A DNA stretch of 64,000 bases from Dokdonella_A sp039926025 (GTDB lineage: Bacteria; Pseudomonadota; Gammaproteobacteria; Xanthomonadales; Rhodanobacteraceae). Under the pieces are notes generated by a model, which saw only the letters and a list, made by a program, of their open reading frames with translations, was not told where the DNA came from and did no database searches. Positions 40,488 through 49,010 of this stretch are shown here, one piece after another (position 1 is the stretch's first letter; every line of letters starts with the position of its first letter). A program made the translations under genes and the position numbers. The DNA lies in assembly GCA_039926025.1 (NCBI GenBank), contig JBDSXV010000089.1, positions 24,303 through 88,302 of the forward strand, read 5' to 3'.

Positions 40488-41641
40488 CAGGCGGATGCGC
40501 AGATCTGCACAACATCCTCGTAACCAGTGAACTGCGCTTGGGCTCCGCATCCAGGACACGCCGGATCGCGCGGCAGGCGCAGTTCGCGTGATGTTCCCGC
40601 CAACGCGTCGTAACACAGGAGCCGGCCAACAAGGGGGATGCCGATGCCAAGCAGCAACTTGAGCGCCTCATTCGCCTGGAACAGTCCGATGATGCCAGGC
40701 AACACCCCGAGCACCCCGGCTTCGCTGCAGTTGGGCGCTTCGGCAGCCGACGGCGGCTCCGGAAACAGGCATCGATAGCAGGGTGAATCCTCGCGGCGCG
40801 GATCGAACACGCTGGCTTGACCGCTGAAGCGATGCACGGCGCCATAGATCAGTGGCAGGCCCAGACGCAGGCACGCGGCATTGAGCAGGTAGCGGGTGGA
40901 GAAATTGTCGGCACCGTCGATCACGACATCATGATCACGCAGTAGTTCTTCGACATTGGACGCCTTGATGCGTTCGGTGATGCTGTTGACGTGCACCGAG
41001 GGATTCAACGCCACCAGCGCGATGCGTGCGGATTCGGTCTTCGGCGTGCCGACGCGCGCGTCCGTATGAATGACCTGGCGTTGCAGATTCGATCGTTCGA
41101 CATGATCGTCGTCGATGATGGTCAGTGATCCCACGCCTGCAGCAGCAAGATACAAGGCTGCCGGCGAACCAAGTCCGCCCGCACCGATCAGAACAACGCG
41201 CGCTGCCGCGAGACGAATCTGCCCGGCAATACCGACACCCGGCAATACCAGATGGCGCGCATAGCGCTCGGCCGAATCCGCATCAAGCGCGCCCGGCTCC
41301 ACGGCGAGACCTTCGGCCTTCCAGCGCGCAAAACCGCCTGTCACGGAAACGCTTCGCCTGTAGCCCAATTCACGCAAGGTCGCGACCGCAAGCAGAGATC
41401 GCTGCCCACTGCCGCAAATGGCGAGAATTTCCTGTTGCGGATCGGCCGCAATTGCGTGGATGCGCTGCTTGATCAAACCACGCGCGACCCCCACCGCGCC
41501 CGCCGCCATGCCGGCGGCGCGTTCGTCGTCTTCGCGCACATCGAGCAAGAGCGCGCCAGCGCGCTGGCGAGCATGCGCCTCGGCCGGAGTGATTTCCTGT
41601 ACCTCATCAGCCGCAGACCCACGTTCGGATCGGATTTTCAT
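40487..41641 (-). CDS. moeB: Rhodanese-MoeB/ThiF fusion (molybdopterin-synthase adenylyltransferase)
   Basis: A 384-residue fusion. The N-terminal rhodanese domain (about 10-110; LLLDVREDDERAAG, active-site loop ICGSGQRSLLA with Cys) is followed by an E1-like adenylation domain (RVVLIGAGGLGSPAALYLAAAGV, DDHVERSNLQRQVIH, DGADNFSTRYLLN). A zinc site is formed by CYRCLFP and CPGC. It adenylates the C-terminus of MoaD or ThiS; the rhodanese domain can supply sulfur. The start at 41641 lies 5 bp after the moeA stop; an upstream frame would overlap moeA. In eukaryotic MOCS3 the rhodanese domain is C-terminal, whereas here it is N-terminal. Confidence 0.9.
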   Translation of the reverse strand: MKIRSERGSAADEVQEITPAEAHARQRAGALLLDVREDDERAAGMAAGAVGVARGLIKQRIHAIAADPQQEILAICGSGQRSLLAVATLRELGYRRSVSVTGGFARWKAEGLAVEPGALDADSAERYARHLVLPGVGIAGQIRLAAARVVLIGAGGLGSPAALYLAAAGVGSLTIIDDDHVERSNLQRQVIHTDARVGTPKTESARIALVALNPSVHVNSITERIKASNVEELLRDHDVVIDGADNFSTRYLLNAACLRLGLPLIYGAVHRFSGQASVFDPRREDSPCYRCLFPEPPSAAEAPNCSEAGVLGVLPGIIGLFQANEALKLLLGIGIPLVGRLLCYDALAGTSRELRLPRDPACPGCGAQAQFTGYEDVVQICASA

Positions 41642-41645
41642 GTTT

Positions 41646-42893
41646 TCAGCAAAAACCTGACAGGGACTGGACTTCGACGACGGAACCGACAGCCAGTTCG
41701 CGCACATGCTCCGGCACCACGATCAGCACATCCGCCTCGACGACGCCGCGCAGCATGCCCGAACCCTGCCTCTGCAACGGCATCGCCCACCAGGCGCCAT
41801 CATCACGCGCCTCGACCCTCGCGCGCAGGAATTCGCAGCGATCGTGTTTCTTCAGGACTGGAGTCGCAAGCCGCGCCTTCCATGTACCCGATCCACCCAC
41901 ATCCGCGCCCTGCATCGCCAGCAAGGCAGGCCGCACCAGCGTGAGAAACGTTGCGATGGTCGATACCGGATTGCCTGGCAGCGCGAACACGAGCGCGCCG
42001 CCGATATCACCGCAGAGCAGCGGCATGCCCGGCTTCATGCGTACTTTCCAGAAATGGATCTTCCCGAGTTCAGCGACGACGCCCGGCAAAAAATCTGCCT
42101 CGCCCGCCGATACGCCACCGCTGCTGATGACCACGTCGCAACGGTCGGCCGCTTCGCGCAAGGCAACACGCAATGCGTCCGCGTCATCGCGCAGGTGTGC
42201 AACAGGCTCGGGTTCAATGCCCAATTCACGCAGCATGGCGCCGAGGGTGTAGCGATTGCTGTCGTGGATCTGGCCGTATGCAAGCGTCTGGTCCGGCGGT
42301 ACGAGTTCGTCGCCCGTCACAAACAAGGCAACTCGAGGTCGACGCGCCACCTTCACCTGCGTGCATCCGCACGCCGCCAGGACACCCAGATGTGCTGGCC
42401 CGAGACGCGCGCCAGAACGCATCGCGACATCTCCAGCACGGTAGTCTTCGCCAGCCGGACGCACATTGGCGCCGGCCAGCTCGCCGGCGCAGACGACGAT
42501 GTGGTCGCCGTCGATGCGCACGTTCTCCTTGATCACGACCGTGTCCGCGCCGGACGGCAACGGAGCCCCAGTCGTTATGCGCACACACTCGCCTGCAGCA
42601 AAGACGGGTTCGACGGGCGCGCCCGCGAGTACCGCACCTGACACGCGGAAGCACGTTTCGCCCTGGACGGGAAGTTCGCTGCCGCGCAACGCGTAGCCAT
42701 CCATGGCGGAATTGGCGAATGGTGGTAGATCGTGGGGTACCAACATGTCCGCCGCGAGCGTGCGGCCGAGTGCGTTGTCGAGGTCGACCGACTCGGGCTG
42801 CATGCGCTTTTGCGCGCCGAGTTCGCGAACCAGCGACCGCGCTTCGTCGACGGACAACTGCGTCGCGAACTCAAGATTTGTCGAGATCGGCAT
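41646..42893 (-). CDS. moeA: Molybdopterin molybdotransferase
   Basis: A 415-residue MoeA of normal length. It has PPFANSAMDGYAL (substrate-binding), MRSGARLGPAHLGVLAACG, RPRVALFVTGDEL, DSNRYTLGAML, the MPT/Mg site VISSGGVSAGEADF, and GKIHFWKVRMKPGMPL with ALPGNPVSTIATF. It inserts molybdate into adenylated molybdopterin. ATG 42893 overlaps the mobA 3' end by 23 bases, indicating coupled translation, and gives the standard family start; a longer frame inside mobA was rejected. Confidence 0.95.
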   Translation of the reverse strand: MPISTNLEFATQLSVDEARSLVRELGAQKRMQPESVDLDNALGRTLAADMLVPHDLPPFANSAMDGYALRGSELPVQGETCFRVSGAVLAGAPVEPVFAAGECVRITTGAPLPSGADTVVIKENVRIDGDHIVVCAGELAGANVRPAGEDYRAGDVAMRSGARLGPAHLGVLAACGCTQVKVARRPRVALFVTGDELVPPDQTLAYGQIHDSNRYTLGAMLRELGIEPEPVAHLRDDADALRVALREAADRCDVVISSGGVSAGEADFLPGVVAELGKIHFWKVRMKPGMPLLCGDIGGALVFALPGNPVSTIATFLTLVRPALLAMQGADVGGSGTWKARLATPVLKKHDRCEFLRARVEARDDGAWWAMPLQRQGSGMLRGVVEADVLIVVPEHVRELAVGSVVEVQSLSGFC

Positions 42894-43551
42894 AGGCTGC
42901 AAATTCGGCGGGCGTGTTGAGGTTATGAAACTGCCGGCGGCAGTCGGAGAAATCAAGCTCGCGTGTGCCAATAGCGTCTTGCCAGGACCAGACGCCCCGC
43001 CCCATCGCGGCGGCTTGCGCGGCGGAACCGGCAAGCTGTCGACGATAGATCGCGAATAACGGCTGGCGCCGTTCGCCATCGTGCGCGACGACCCCGTCGG
43101 CGGCACCAGCCGATACCGCCTGAAGCAGTCGGCTTGCGAGATCGCGCGGAGGTCGCGGGCAATCGACGGGCACCGTCATCAGCCACGGCGTGGTGCAGAA
43201 TGCGAGTGCACTTGCGATGCCGGCGAGCGGCCCACGAAAACCGGCTACGTCATCGCTGATCGTCGTCGCATACTGCGAATAGGCTTCGATATTCCGATTC
43301 GCGACAATCAGCAAATTACTGTCGCCCAGCGCATCAGCGGATGCGCGTTCGGACGCAATCCTTTCGCGATCAACTTGCAATGAGAGCAACAATGCAGCTG
43401 AAGCTGCTCCAGCTTCCATGGTTCGGACAGAGTCAACAAGCCAGGCGATCAGAGGACGGCCATCGAGCGGTTCGAGCCCCTTGTCGCGCCCCCCGAGGCG
43501 CGATGCGGCGCCGCCGGCGAGGATGGCAGTCGTGATCGACGTCGCTTGCAT
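42871..43551 (-). CDS. mobA: Molybdenum cofactor guanylyltransferase
   Basis: A 226-residue nucleotidyltransferase with the GTP-binding LAGGAASRLGGRDKGLEPLDGRPLI, FRGPLAGIASALAF and VPVDCPRPPRDLA (metal-binding Asp). It links GMP to molybdopterin to form the bis-MGD precursor. It is the first gene of a mobA-moeA-moeB unit with overlapping or very short junctions, starting 39 bp after the der stop. Confidence 0.93.
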   Translation of the reverse strand: MQATSITTAILAGGAASRLGGRDKGLEPLDGRPLIAWLVDSVRTMEAGAASAALLLSLQVDRERIASERASADALGDSNLLIVANRNIEAYSQYATTISDDVAGFRGPLAGIASALAFCTTPWLMTVPVDCPRPPRDLASRLLQAVSAGAADGVVAHDGERRQPLFAIYRRQLAGSAAQAAAMGRGVWSWQDAIGTRELDFSDCRRQFHNLNTPAEFAAYADLDKS

Positions 43552-43590
43552 CAGCTCGTCTCTTGAGCGCCTTGTTTCAGCGTTGGTTCT

Positions 43591-44991
43591 TCAACGCTTG
43601 TCTTTCTTGGCCTTGCGGATCATCTTCGTGCGCCGGCGTTCCTGACTCTCGGTGAGCACATTGCGTTTGCCGGCAAACGGATTGTCGCTATCGCGGAATT
43701 CAATGCGGATCGGCGTGCCTTCGAGACGGTAGCGCTTGCGGAAGAAATTCTCGAGGTAGCGACGATAGCTTTCGGCAATGTGCTTGGTGCGCGCGCCGTG
43801 GATGATGATGGTGGGCGGATTCGCACCACCCGGATGTGCATACTTCAACTTCGGCGTATGACCGCGCGCGAGCGGCGGCTGATACGCCGTGTAAGCGGCC
43901 TGGACCGCTCGCGTGAGCTCGGACGATGTAAATTTGTGATTGGCCGAGGCGTAGGCACGATTGATGGCCTTCATCAATTCGCCGATGCCGCTCCCGTGCA
44001 GCGCGGAAATGAACACCTGGCGTGCCCATGTGGCGAACTCAAGCTTTCGCGACAACGACGCGATGCATTGCTCGCGACTGTATTTGTCCATGTCGTCCCA
44101 CTTGTTCACCGCAAGTACGAGCGCGCGGCCCGACTCCAGTACATGGCCGATCAACGCGGTGTCCTGGTCGGCGACGCCTTCGCGCGCGTCGAGCATCAGC
44201 ACGGTGACGTGCGCCGCGTCCACCGATTGCAGCGCCTTGATCACGCTGAATTTCTCCAGCGCGTCCTCGACGCGCGCGCGGCGACGGATGCCAGCGGTGT
44301 CGATCAAGGTATAGCGCTTCCCATCACGTTCCAGCACGACGCGAATCGAATCGCGTGTGGTGCCGGCTACTTCGGAAGTGATCACACGCTCTTCGCCAAG
44401 CAGACGATTGACCAGCGTCGACTTGCCGGCATTCGGGCGACCGACAATCGCGACGCGGATACCTTCATCCGGCCGCGTCTCAAGAGGATCACCCTCTACT
44501 TTCGGCAGCAAGGTCTCCAGCGCAGCAAGCAAAGGCGTTGTGCCGCGACCGTGCGCGGCCGACATTGGCAGAGCAGAGGCCACCCCAAGTGCGGCGAACT
44601 CGGCCAGAGCCGTGTGCTCGTCGAGACCATCAACCTTGTTGACCAGCAACAGCATCGGCTTGGCGGCACGACGCAGTCGATCGAGGATGGTGCGATCGGT
44701 TGGCAGCAAACCATCGCGCGCATCGACGGTCAGCAGCACCACGTCGGCTTCGTCGATTGCAAATTCCGCCTGGCGCACGGTATGACTGTCCAGCCCCTGG
44801 GCGTTGTCCATCAAGCCGCCGGTGTCGACGATCACGAATGGAGCGGCCGCGAGACGGCAGATGCCGTAGTGGCGATCACGCGTAACGCCGGGCAGGTCGT
44901 GGACGAGGGCGTCGCGCGTGCGCGTCAGTACGTTGAATAGCGTCGACTTGCCGACGTTGGGGCGCCCCACAAGGGCAACTACGGGAAGCAT
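43591..44991 (-). CDS. der: Ribosome-biogenesis GTPase Der (EngA)
   Basis: A 466-residue protein with two tandem GTPase domains (P-loops VALVGRPNVGKSTLF and VAIVGRPNAGKSTLV; G3 DTGG and DTAG; G4 NKVD and NKWD) and a C-terminal KH-like domain ending in a basic tail (RRTKMIRKAKKDKR). It acts in 50S subunit maturation. The start at 44991 puts the first P-loop at the usual position; an in-frame start 19 codons earlier is atypical. It follows bamB on the same strand, the usual order. Confidence 0.97.
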   Translation of the reverse strand: MLPVVALVGRPNVGKSTLFNVLTRTRDALVHDLPGVTRDRHYGICRLAAAPFVIVDTGGLMDNAQGLDSHTVRQAEFAIDEADVVLLTVDARDGLLPTDRTILDRLRRAAKPMLLLVNKVDGLDEHTALAEFAALGVASALPMSAAHGRGTTPLLAALETLLPKVEGDPLETRPDEGIRVAIVGRPNAGKSTLVNRLLGEERVITSEVAGTTRDSIRVVLERDGKRYTLIDTAGIRRRARVEDALEKFSVIKALQSVDAAHVTVLMLDAREGVADQDTALIGHVLESGRALVLAVNKWDDMDKYSREQCIASLSRKLEFATWARQVFISALHGSGIGELMKAINRAYASANHKFTSSELTRAVQAAYTAYQPPLARGHTPKLKYAHPGGANPPTIIIHGARTKHIAESYRRYLENFFRKRYRLEGTPIRIEFRDSDNPFAGKRNVLTESQERRRTKMIRKAKKDKR

Positions 44992-45114
44992 TGCTGGCTC
45001 CGAAAGCGAAGTCCCTCCATCGGGCAAAACCAATGGAGGATGCGTCAATGGTGGCGCACGGCGATGCGTCGCGCGGGGCGCTGTGAATACGCCCTCGTTG
45101 AATTGCCGGCGATA

Positions 45115-46311
45115 TTACTGCCGGGCGCGATAAGCGCCGATATGTCCTTTCACGTCTTCGACGTAGAGCGTGCCGTCGACCACCAGCGGCGCACCTTCAA
45201 TCGCCTTCCGACTGATCCGCTCACGCGCAGCGAACTTGCCTTCGCTCAGGCTGAGCCAATGCACATAGCCTTCGCTGTCACCGATCACCACGTATTGACC
45301 CTGAATTGCCGGAGCACTCAGCCAGCGATACTTGAGCTTGTCCTGCTTCCACAGATTGACGCCCGTCTCGCGATCGAACGCCCAGACATTGCCTTCCGCG
45401 TCGACGATGGCAACCGTGCTGCCGCTGACTGCCGCGCCGACATAACTCGACAGGTCGCGCTGCCACGCAGGCCGACCGCTGTCCAGCGCAAGCGCGGCGA
45501 GTTGGCCACGATAGCCGGCGGCGTAGAGCACGCTCCCATCGGACACGATGCTGCCGTCAACGTCGGACAGGCGTTCAACCTCGGTCTTGCCCTCGCCGTT
45601 GGACAGCGATTGCGTCCACACTTCAGTGCCATCGGCCAGACGCACGGCAAAAACCTTGCCGTTGTCGAAACCATCGTAGACGACACCATTTGCGATCAGC
45701 GGCGCCGAATTTCCGCGCAGGCTGAGTGCTGGCACAGGCTGGTCAAAAATCCATTTGCGGCTGCCATCATTCGCATCGAGCCCAATCAGATGACCGTCAT
45801 TTGTACGCACGACCACGACCCCATCGGCGATCGCCGGTGCGGCAATGACTTCTGAACTCAGTTGCACATTCCAGCGCTCGGCGCCGTCCTGTGTCGACAA
45901 TGCTTGGACTTGGCCATCGAGGCCTCCGACCACAAGCAGATCACCCTGCGCGGTGGGTCCGCCCGACCAGCGCAGTGAATTTTCAGTGCGTCGCCACCAC
46001 CAGCCGTGGCGCTTGCCCAGATGCTTCTGCCAGATCGTGTGCCCGCTGGTGGCGTCGATCGCCTCGACGTCACCATTTACGCTCGCCGCATACAAGCGGC
46101 CGTCCGCGCTTCCTGGCGAGAGGCGCGCGCCAGAAATGCCAGCACCCTTGCCGATGCCTTCGCTCCACACCTTTTCAATCTGCGTAGTCGGTGCGAACTC
46201 TGTCAGCGGAGTCGGCGGCTCGACGTTGTCCTTCTTGCCGAGACTCTTCAGCCAGGTGCAACCATTGAGCGCCGTGGCGAGCACGGCGATGACGAGCAGG
46301 GAACGCTTCAT
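45115..46311 (-). CDS. bamB: Outer-membrane assembly lipoprotein BamB
   Basis: A 398-residue lipoprotein (LVIAVLATALNGCTWLKSL, lipobox LNGC) forming an eight-bladed PQQ-type beta-propeller. Repeats include YAASVNGDVEAIDATSGHTIW, VGGLDGQVQALSTQDGAERW and VVRTNDGHLIGLDANDGSR. It is a periplasmic component of the BAM complex for outer-membrane protein insertion. Its ATG overlaps the yfgM stop (ATGA). Confidence 0.95.
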   Translation of the reverse strand: MKRSLLVIAVLATALNGCTWLKSLGKKDNVEPPTPLTEFAPTTQIEKVWSEGIGKGAGISGARLSPGSADGRLYAASVNGDVEAIDATSGHTIWQKHLGKRHGWWWRRTENSLRWSGGPTAQGDLLVVGGLDGQVQALSTQDGAERWNVQLSSEVIAAPAIADGVVVVRTNDGHLIGLDANDGSRKWIFDQPVPALSLRGNSAPLIANGVVYDGFDNGKVFAVRLADGTEVWTQSLSNGEGKTEVERLSDVDGSIVSDGSVLYAAGYRGQLAALALDSGRPAWQRDLSSYVGAAVSGSTVAIVDAEGNVWAFDRETGVNLWKQDKLKYRWLSAPAIQGQYVVIGDSEGYVHWLSLSEGKFAARERISRKAIEGAPLVVDGTLYVEDVKGHIGAYRARQ

Positions 46312-46979
46312 GAGCCGACCTTTTCCGGCACAGACGGGCCAGCGGGGGTTGCGGCAAGATCGTCGAGCTTCATCTGCACCAAGCTGCGGTTGGTGGCCTG
46401 TGGATCGAGGTGTGACAGCGCGTCCTGATAAGCCGTGCGCGCCGCATCTGCACGCCCGAGCTTGGCCAATGCATCTCCCTTTGTCTCGCCAGCCAACGCG
46501 GCGTAGTCGTCCTTCGGCAAACCATCGATCAGTTTCAACGCCGAGTCGGCGTCACCCTGCGCCAACTTGACGCGTGCGAGCCGCAGGGTAGCAAGCGACT
46601 TCAGGCTGGCTGCACCCGCTTGTTGCTGCGCCCATTCGAGCGCGCTAGCCGCTCCGGCAAGATCGTTCTTCTTCGCGGCAGCATCGGCCTGAGCCATTGC
46701 CGCGAATACCGCGTACGCGGTCTCCGGGAAATCCTTGCGCAGCACGTCGGCAATCTTGTTGACGTCTTCGTCGTGTTTGGCCTCAACCGCGTCCGACAGC
46801 GCCTGATACTGCGCTGCGGCCTCCGAGGTGTGCCTTGCGCGGTGCGACTTCCACTGCTGCCAGCCGAAAATCAGGACGAGACCCAATGCAATCCCGACTG
46901 CGATCGACAGCGCATTCTCGCGCAACCATTTCTGGACCAGTTCACCTTGTTCGTGTTCGTCGAGAACGTCGAAAGACAT
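46308..46979 (-). CDS. yfgM: YfgM/Anc1-like tetratricopeptide membrane protein
   Basis: A 223-residue protein with a short cytoplasmic start (MSFDVLDEHEQGELVQKW), one membrane helix (AVGIALGLVLIFGWQQW) and a periplasmic TPR-like region (AEYQALSDAVE-type helices, SLKSLATLRLARVKLAQGD). YfgM associates with the Sec translocon and periplasmic chaperones in E. coli. Position directly before bamB is conserved. The start at 46979 is supported by AGGTG upstream. Confidence 0.92.
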   Translation of the reverse strand: MSFDVLDEHEQGELVQKWLRENALSIAVGIALGLVLIFGWQQWKSHRARHTSEAAAQYQALSDAVEAKHDEDVNKIADVLRKDFPETAYAVFAAMAQADAAAKKNDLAGAASALEWAQQQAGAASLKSLATLRLARVKLAQGDADSALKLIDGLPKDDYAALAGETKGDALAKLGRADAARTAYQDALSHLDPQATNRSLVQMKLDDLAATPAGPSVPEKVGS

Positions 46980-46993
46980 GCATTCACCTGGGG

Positions 46994-47035
46994 AAAAACA
47001 AAAAATACGACAGCGACCGCGCCAGCGGGCGGTCG
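46994..47035 (-). terminator. Hairpin plus T-rich stretch between rodZ and yfgM
   Basis: On the minus strand a 7-bp stem (CGACCGC, 47029-47035 with 47014-47020) is followed about 8 nt later by a run of T residues interrupted by one G (46994-47005). This may be a weak terminator or attenuator between rodZ and yfgM. The spacing to the T-run is longer than in canonical terminators. Confidence 0.35.
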
Positions 47036-47112
47036 AAAGGCGCACAAGGGTAGCAGGAAACAGCGCTGACGCGACCTCTATGGCCGCTGGGCTGCGGCAC
47101 AGTCAGGTGGCG

Positions 47113-48225
47113 TTACTGATCGATCCGGCTGACGCCAGCCCCGGCTTCGCCGAACACCCTTACATGCGCCACATTCCCGCGCTGGAATGGCGTCAGGTCA
47201 ATTGCGGCACCATCCGTGCGCAACTGTGCACCTTGCGCGTTGCCAAGCCGCACTGAAAGCTGGCTGTCACTGCGATAGCTGTGTTCGCTGCCGGCAGCAA
47301 GCATGCTGTATTCGAGCTTGCGTCCGTCAGCCGTTGTGATCTCGACCCAGCTTTGCTGGCTGAGCTTGAGGCTCAAGGTATGCGCACCACTTCCGGTCGC
47401 ATTTGCTGGCGGAGCGACTTCCTCAGGCGCCGGATCCACGGCTGGCGCCGGCGTGGCCGCGAAAGGGGTCATCGAAGCAATCACCGGTGGTGGGTCGACC
47501 GACACGCTCGGCGCCGGTGTGGTCATGGACGCTGTGGCAACGGATGTACCGGACGCGGTATCGTCAGTGGACGATGGAGCCGCCGAGTTGCCAACCGGTT
47601 CGCGTACCGGAATTGATACGATGTTCGCTGGCGCATCCAGTGGCGTCGTGCGGGCCAGGTTCTGCTCCAGTCCGCCGTGCGTCGCCAGCCATACGGCCGG
47701 CACCACGATGATCGCGGTCAAGACCAGATAGGTGGCGCTCACCGAATAACGATCGAACAAATATCGCGAACGCGAAATCGTGCCGGTCGCAATCAGCGGA
47801 GCGGTTTGCGTATGCGCGGCAGCGACGCTCGTCGCCTGCTCGACGCAAACACCCACCAGACGCGCATAGCTGCGCAAATATCCGCGCAGGAAGACGCCAT
47901 CGGAGAGACCTTCGTAGTCGTCGCACTCAAGCCGCTCGATCAACTTGAGTGGCAACTTCAAGCGGTTGGCCACATCGGCACGACTCCAGTTGCGTGTCTC
48001 GCGCGCAGAGCACAACCGCTGCCCAAGCGGAGCGCTGGCGCGATCATAGAGCTCGATGACTGGCACATTCGTGCCGTCGGCTGGCGTGGACTCGTTCAAT
48101 TCACTGGTCTCTGCGACTCTCATTACTCGCGTTCCTCTGGACAAGGGCAGCATCAACTGGCCGCCACTTTCGTCGTTGGTGTCTTCGGTGACGCTCGTTG
48201 GCTGCCGGCCGCCATGTACGGTCAT
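47113..48225 (-). CDS. rodZ: RodZ-like cytoskeletal protein (HTH + DUF4115)
   Basis: A 370-residue protein: an Xre-like helix-turn-helix region (about 65-140; LGQRLCSARETRNWSRADVA, FLRGYLRSYARLVG), one membrane helix (about 180-200, VLTAIIVVPAVWLATHG), a Pro/Ala/Thr-rich linker, and a C-terminal DUF4115 beta domain (LSQQSWVEITTADGRKLEY). RodZ links MreB to the envelope for rod shape. The N-terminus is about 60 residues longer than in E. coli, so a later start is possible. ATG 48225 overlaps the pilW stop (ATGA). Confidence 0.88.
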   Translation of the reverse strand: MTVHGGRQPTSVTEDTNDESGGQLMLPLSRGTRVMRVAETSELNESTPADGTNVPVIELYDRASAPLGQRLCSARETRNWSRADVANRLKLPLKLIERLECDDYEGLSDGVFLRGYLRSYARLVGVCVEQATSVAAAHTQTAPLIATGTISRSRYLFDRYSVSATYLVLTAIIVVPAVWLATHGGLEQNLARTTPLDAPANIVSIPVREPVGNSAAPSSTDDTASGTSVATASMTTPAPSVSVDPPPVIASMTPFAATPAPAVDPAPEEVAPPANATGSGAHTLSLKLSQQSWVEITTADGRKLEYSMLAAGSEHSYRSDSQLSVRLGNAQGAQLRTDGAAIDLTPFQRGNVAHVRVFGEAGAGVSRIDQ

Positions 48226-49010
48226 GACTGGCTTTGCACGCTCAGGGAGCGGGCTTGCTCCGATTCCGGAAAATCCTGCATCAACTTGCGGGTGTAGTCG
48301 CCAGCTGCACGACCATTGCCCAAACGCAATTCGATATTGCGACCGAGCAACAGTGCGTCGGGTCGCGACTGCGCTGTCGCTTCAAAACGCTGCATGAACG
48401 CGCGCGCCTTGAAATACTCGCCCTTGTCGTACAGTACCGAGGCAAGCTGCACCAAAGCTTCGCTTTCATTTGGAAGGAGATCGAGCGCCTTGCGCAGGGA
48501 AGCCTCGGCCGCATCACGCTTGCCTGCTTTCAACAGGCAGGTACCGGCATTGGTCAATGCGACCGCGGGCGTCTTGTAGAACGGATCGGTAAGCGCGCGG
48601 TCAAAATACACCTGCGACTCGTCGTAGCGGCCAAGCTTGCACAGGAAGGTGCCATAGTTGTTGAGTACGTTGCCGCCCTTGGGCTTGAGCTCCGCCGCAC
48701 GCCGATAGTGCTCTTCTGCTTTCACCGGATCGTTGATGTTCTCGTACAGCAGGGCGACGACGGTATGTGCATCCACATAGTCTGGGTCTACCGACAGTGC
48801 CCTGGTCAGCTTTTCCAGTGCAATTTCAAGCTTGCCCTGCTGCAAGTATTTCTGGCCGAGCTCCGTGTTCACGCGCGCTGCATCTTCGCGCTGGGTCGCC
48901 GGATCGTCAGGTTTGAGCTTGCTGCCGCCGCCACCCAGGCAGCCCGACAGCAGCGCGACCGACGCACTCAGCGCAATCGCCAGTAGTCCGTGTTCACGCG
49001 GCATCGGCAA
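48222..49010 (-). CDS. pilW: Type IV pilus biogenesis/stability lipoprotein PilW (PilF)
   Basis: A 262-residue lipoprotein (lipobox LLSGCLGGGG) with six TPR-like repeats (NTELGQKYLQQGKLEIALEKLTRALS, AHTVVALLYENINDPVKAEEHYRRA, NNYGTFLCKLGRYDESQVYF). It is the pilotin-like factor that places and assembles the PilQ secretin. The ATG overlaps the rlmN 3' end by 17 bases. Its place between rlmN and rodZ is the common gammaproteobacterial order. Confidence 0.95.
   Translation of the reverse strand: MPMPREHGLLAIALSASVALLSGCLGGGGSKLKPDDPATQREDAARVNTELGQKYLQQGKLEIALEKLTRALSVDPDYVDAHTVVALLYENINDPVKAEEHYRRAAELKPKGGNVLNNYGTFLCKLGRYDESQVYFDRALTDPFYKTPAVALTNAGTCLLKAGKRDAAEASLRKALDLLPNESEALVQLASVLYDKGEYFKARAFMQRFEATAQSRPDALLLGRNIELRLGNGRAAGDYTRKLMQDFPESEQARSLSVQSQS

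Noticed and set aside
43780..44940. Plus-strand open frame of 386 codons
   Set aside because: Antisense to der.
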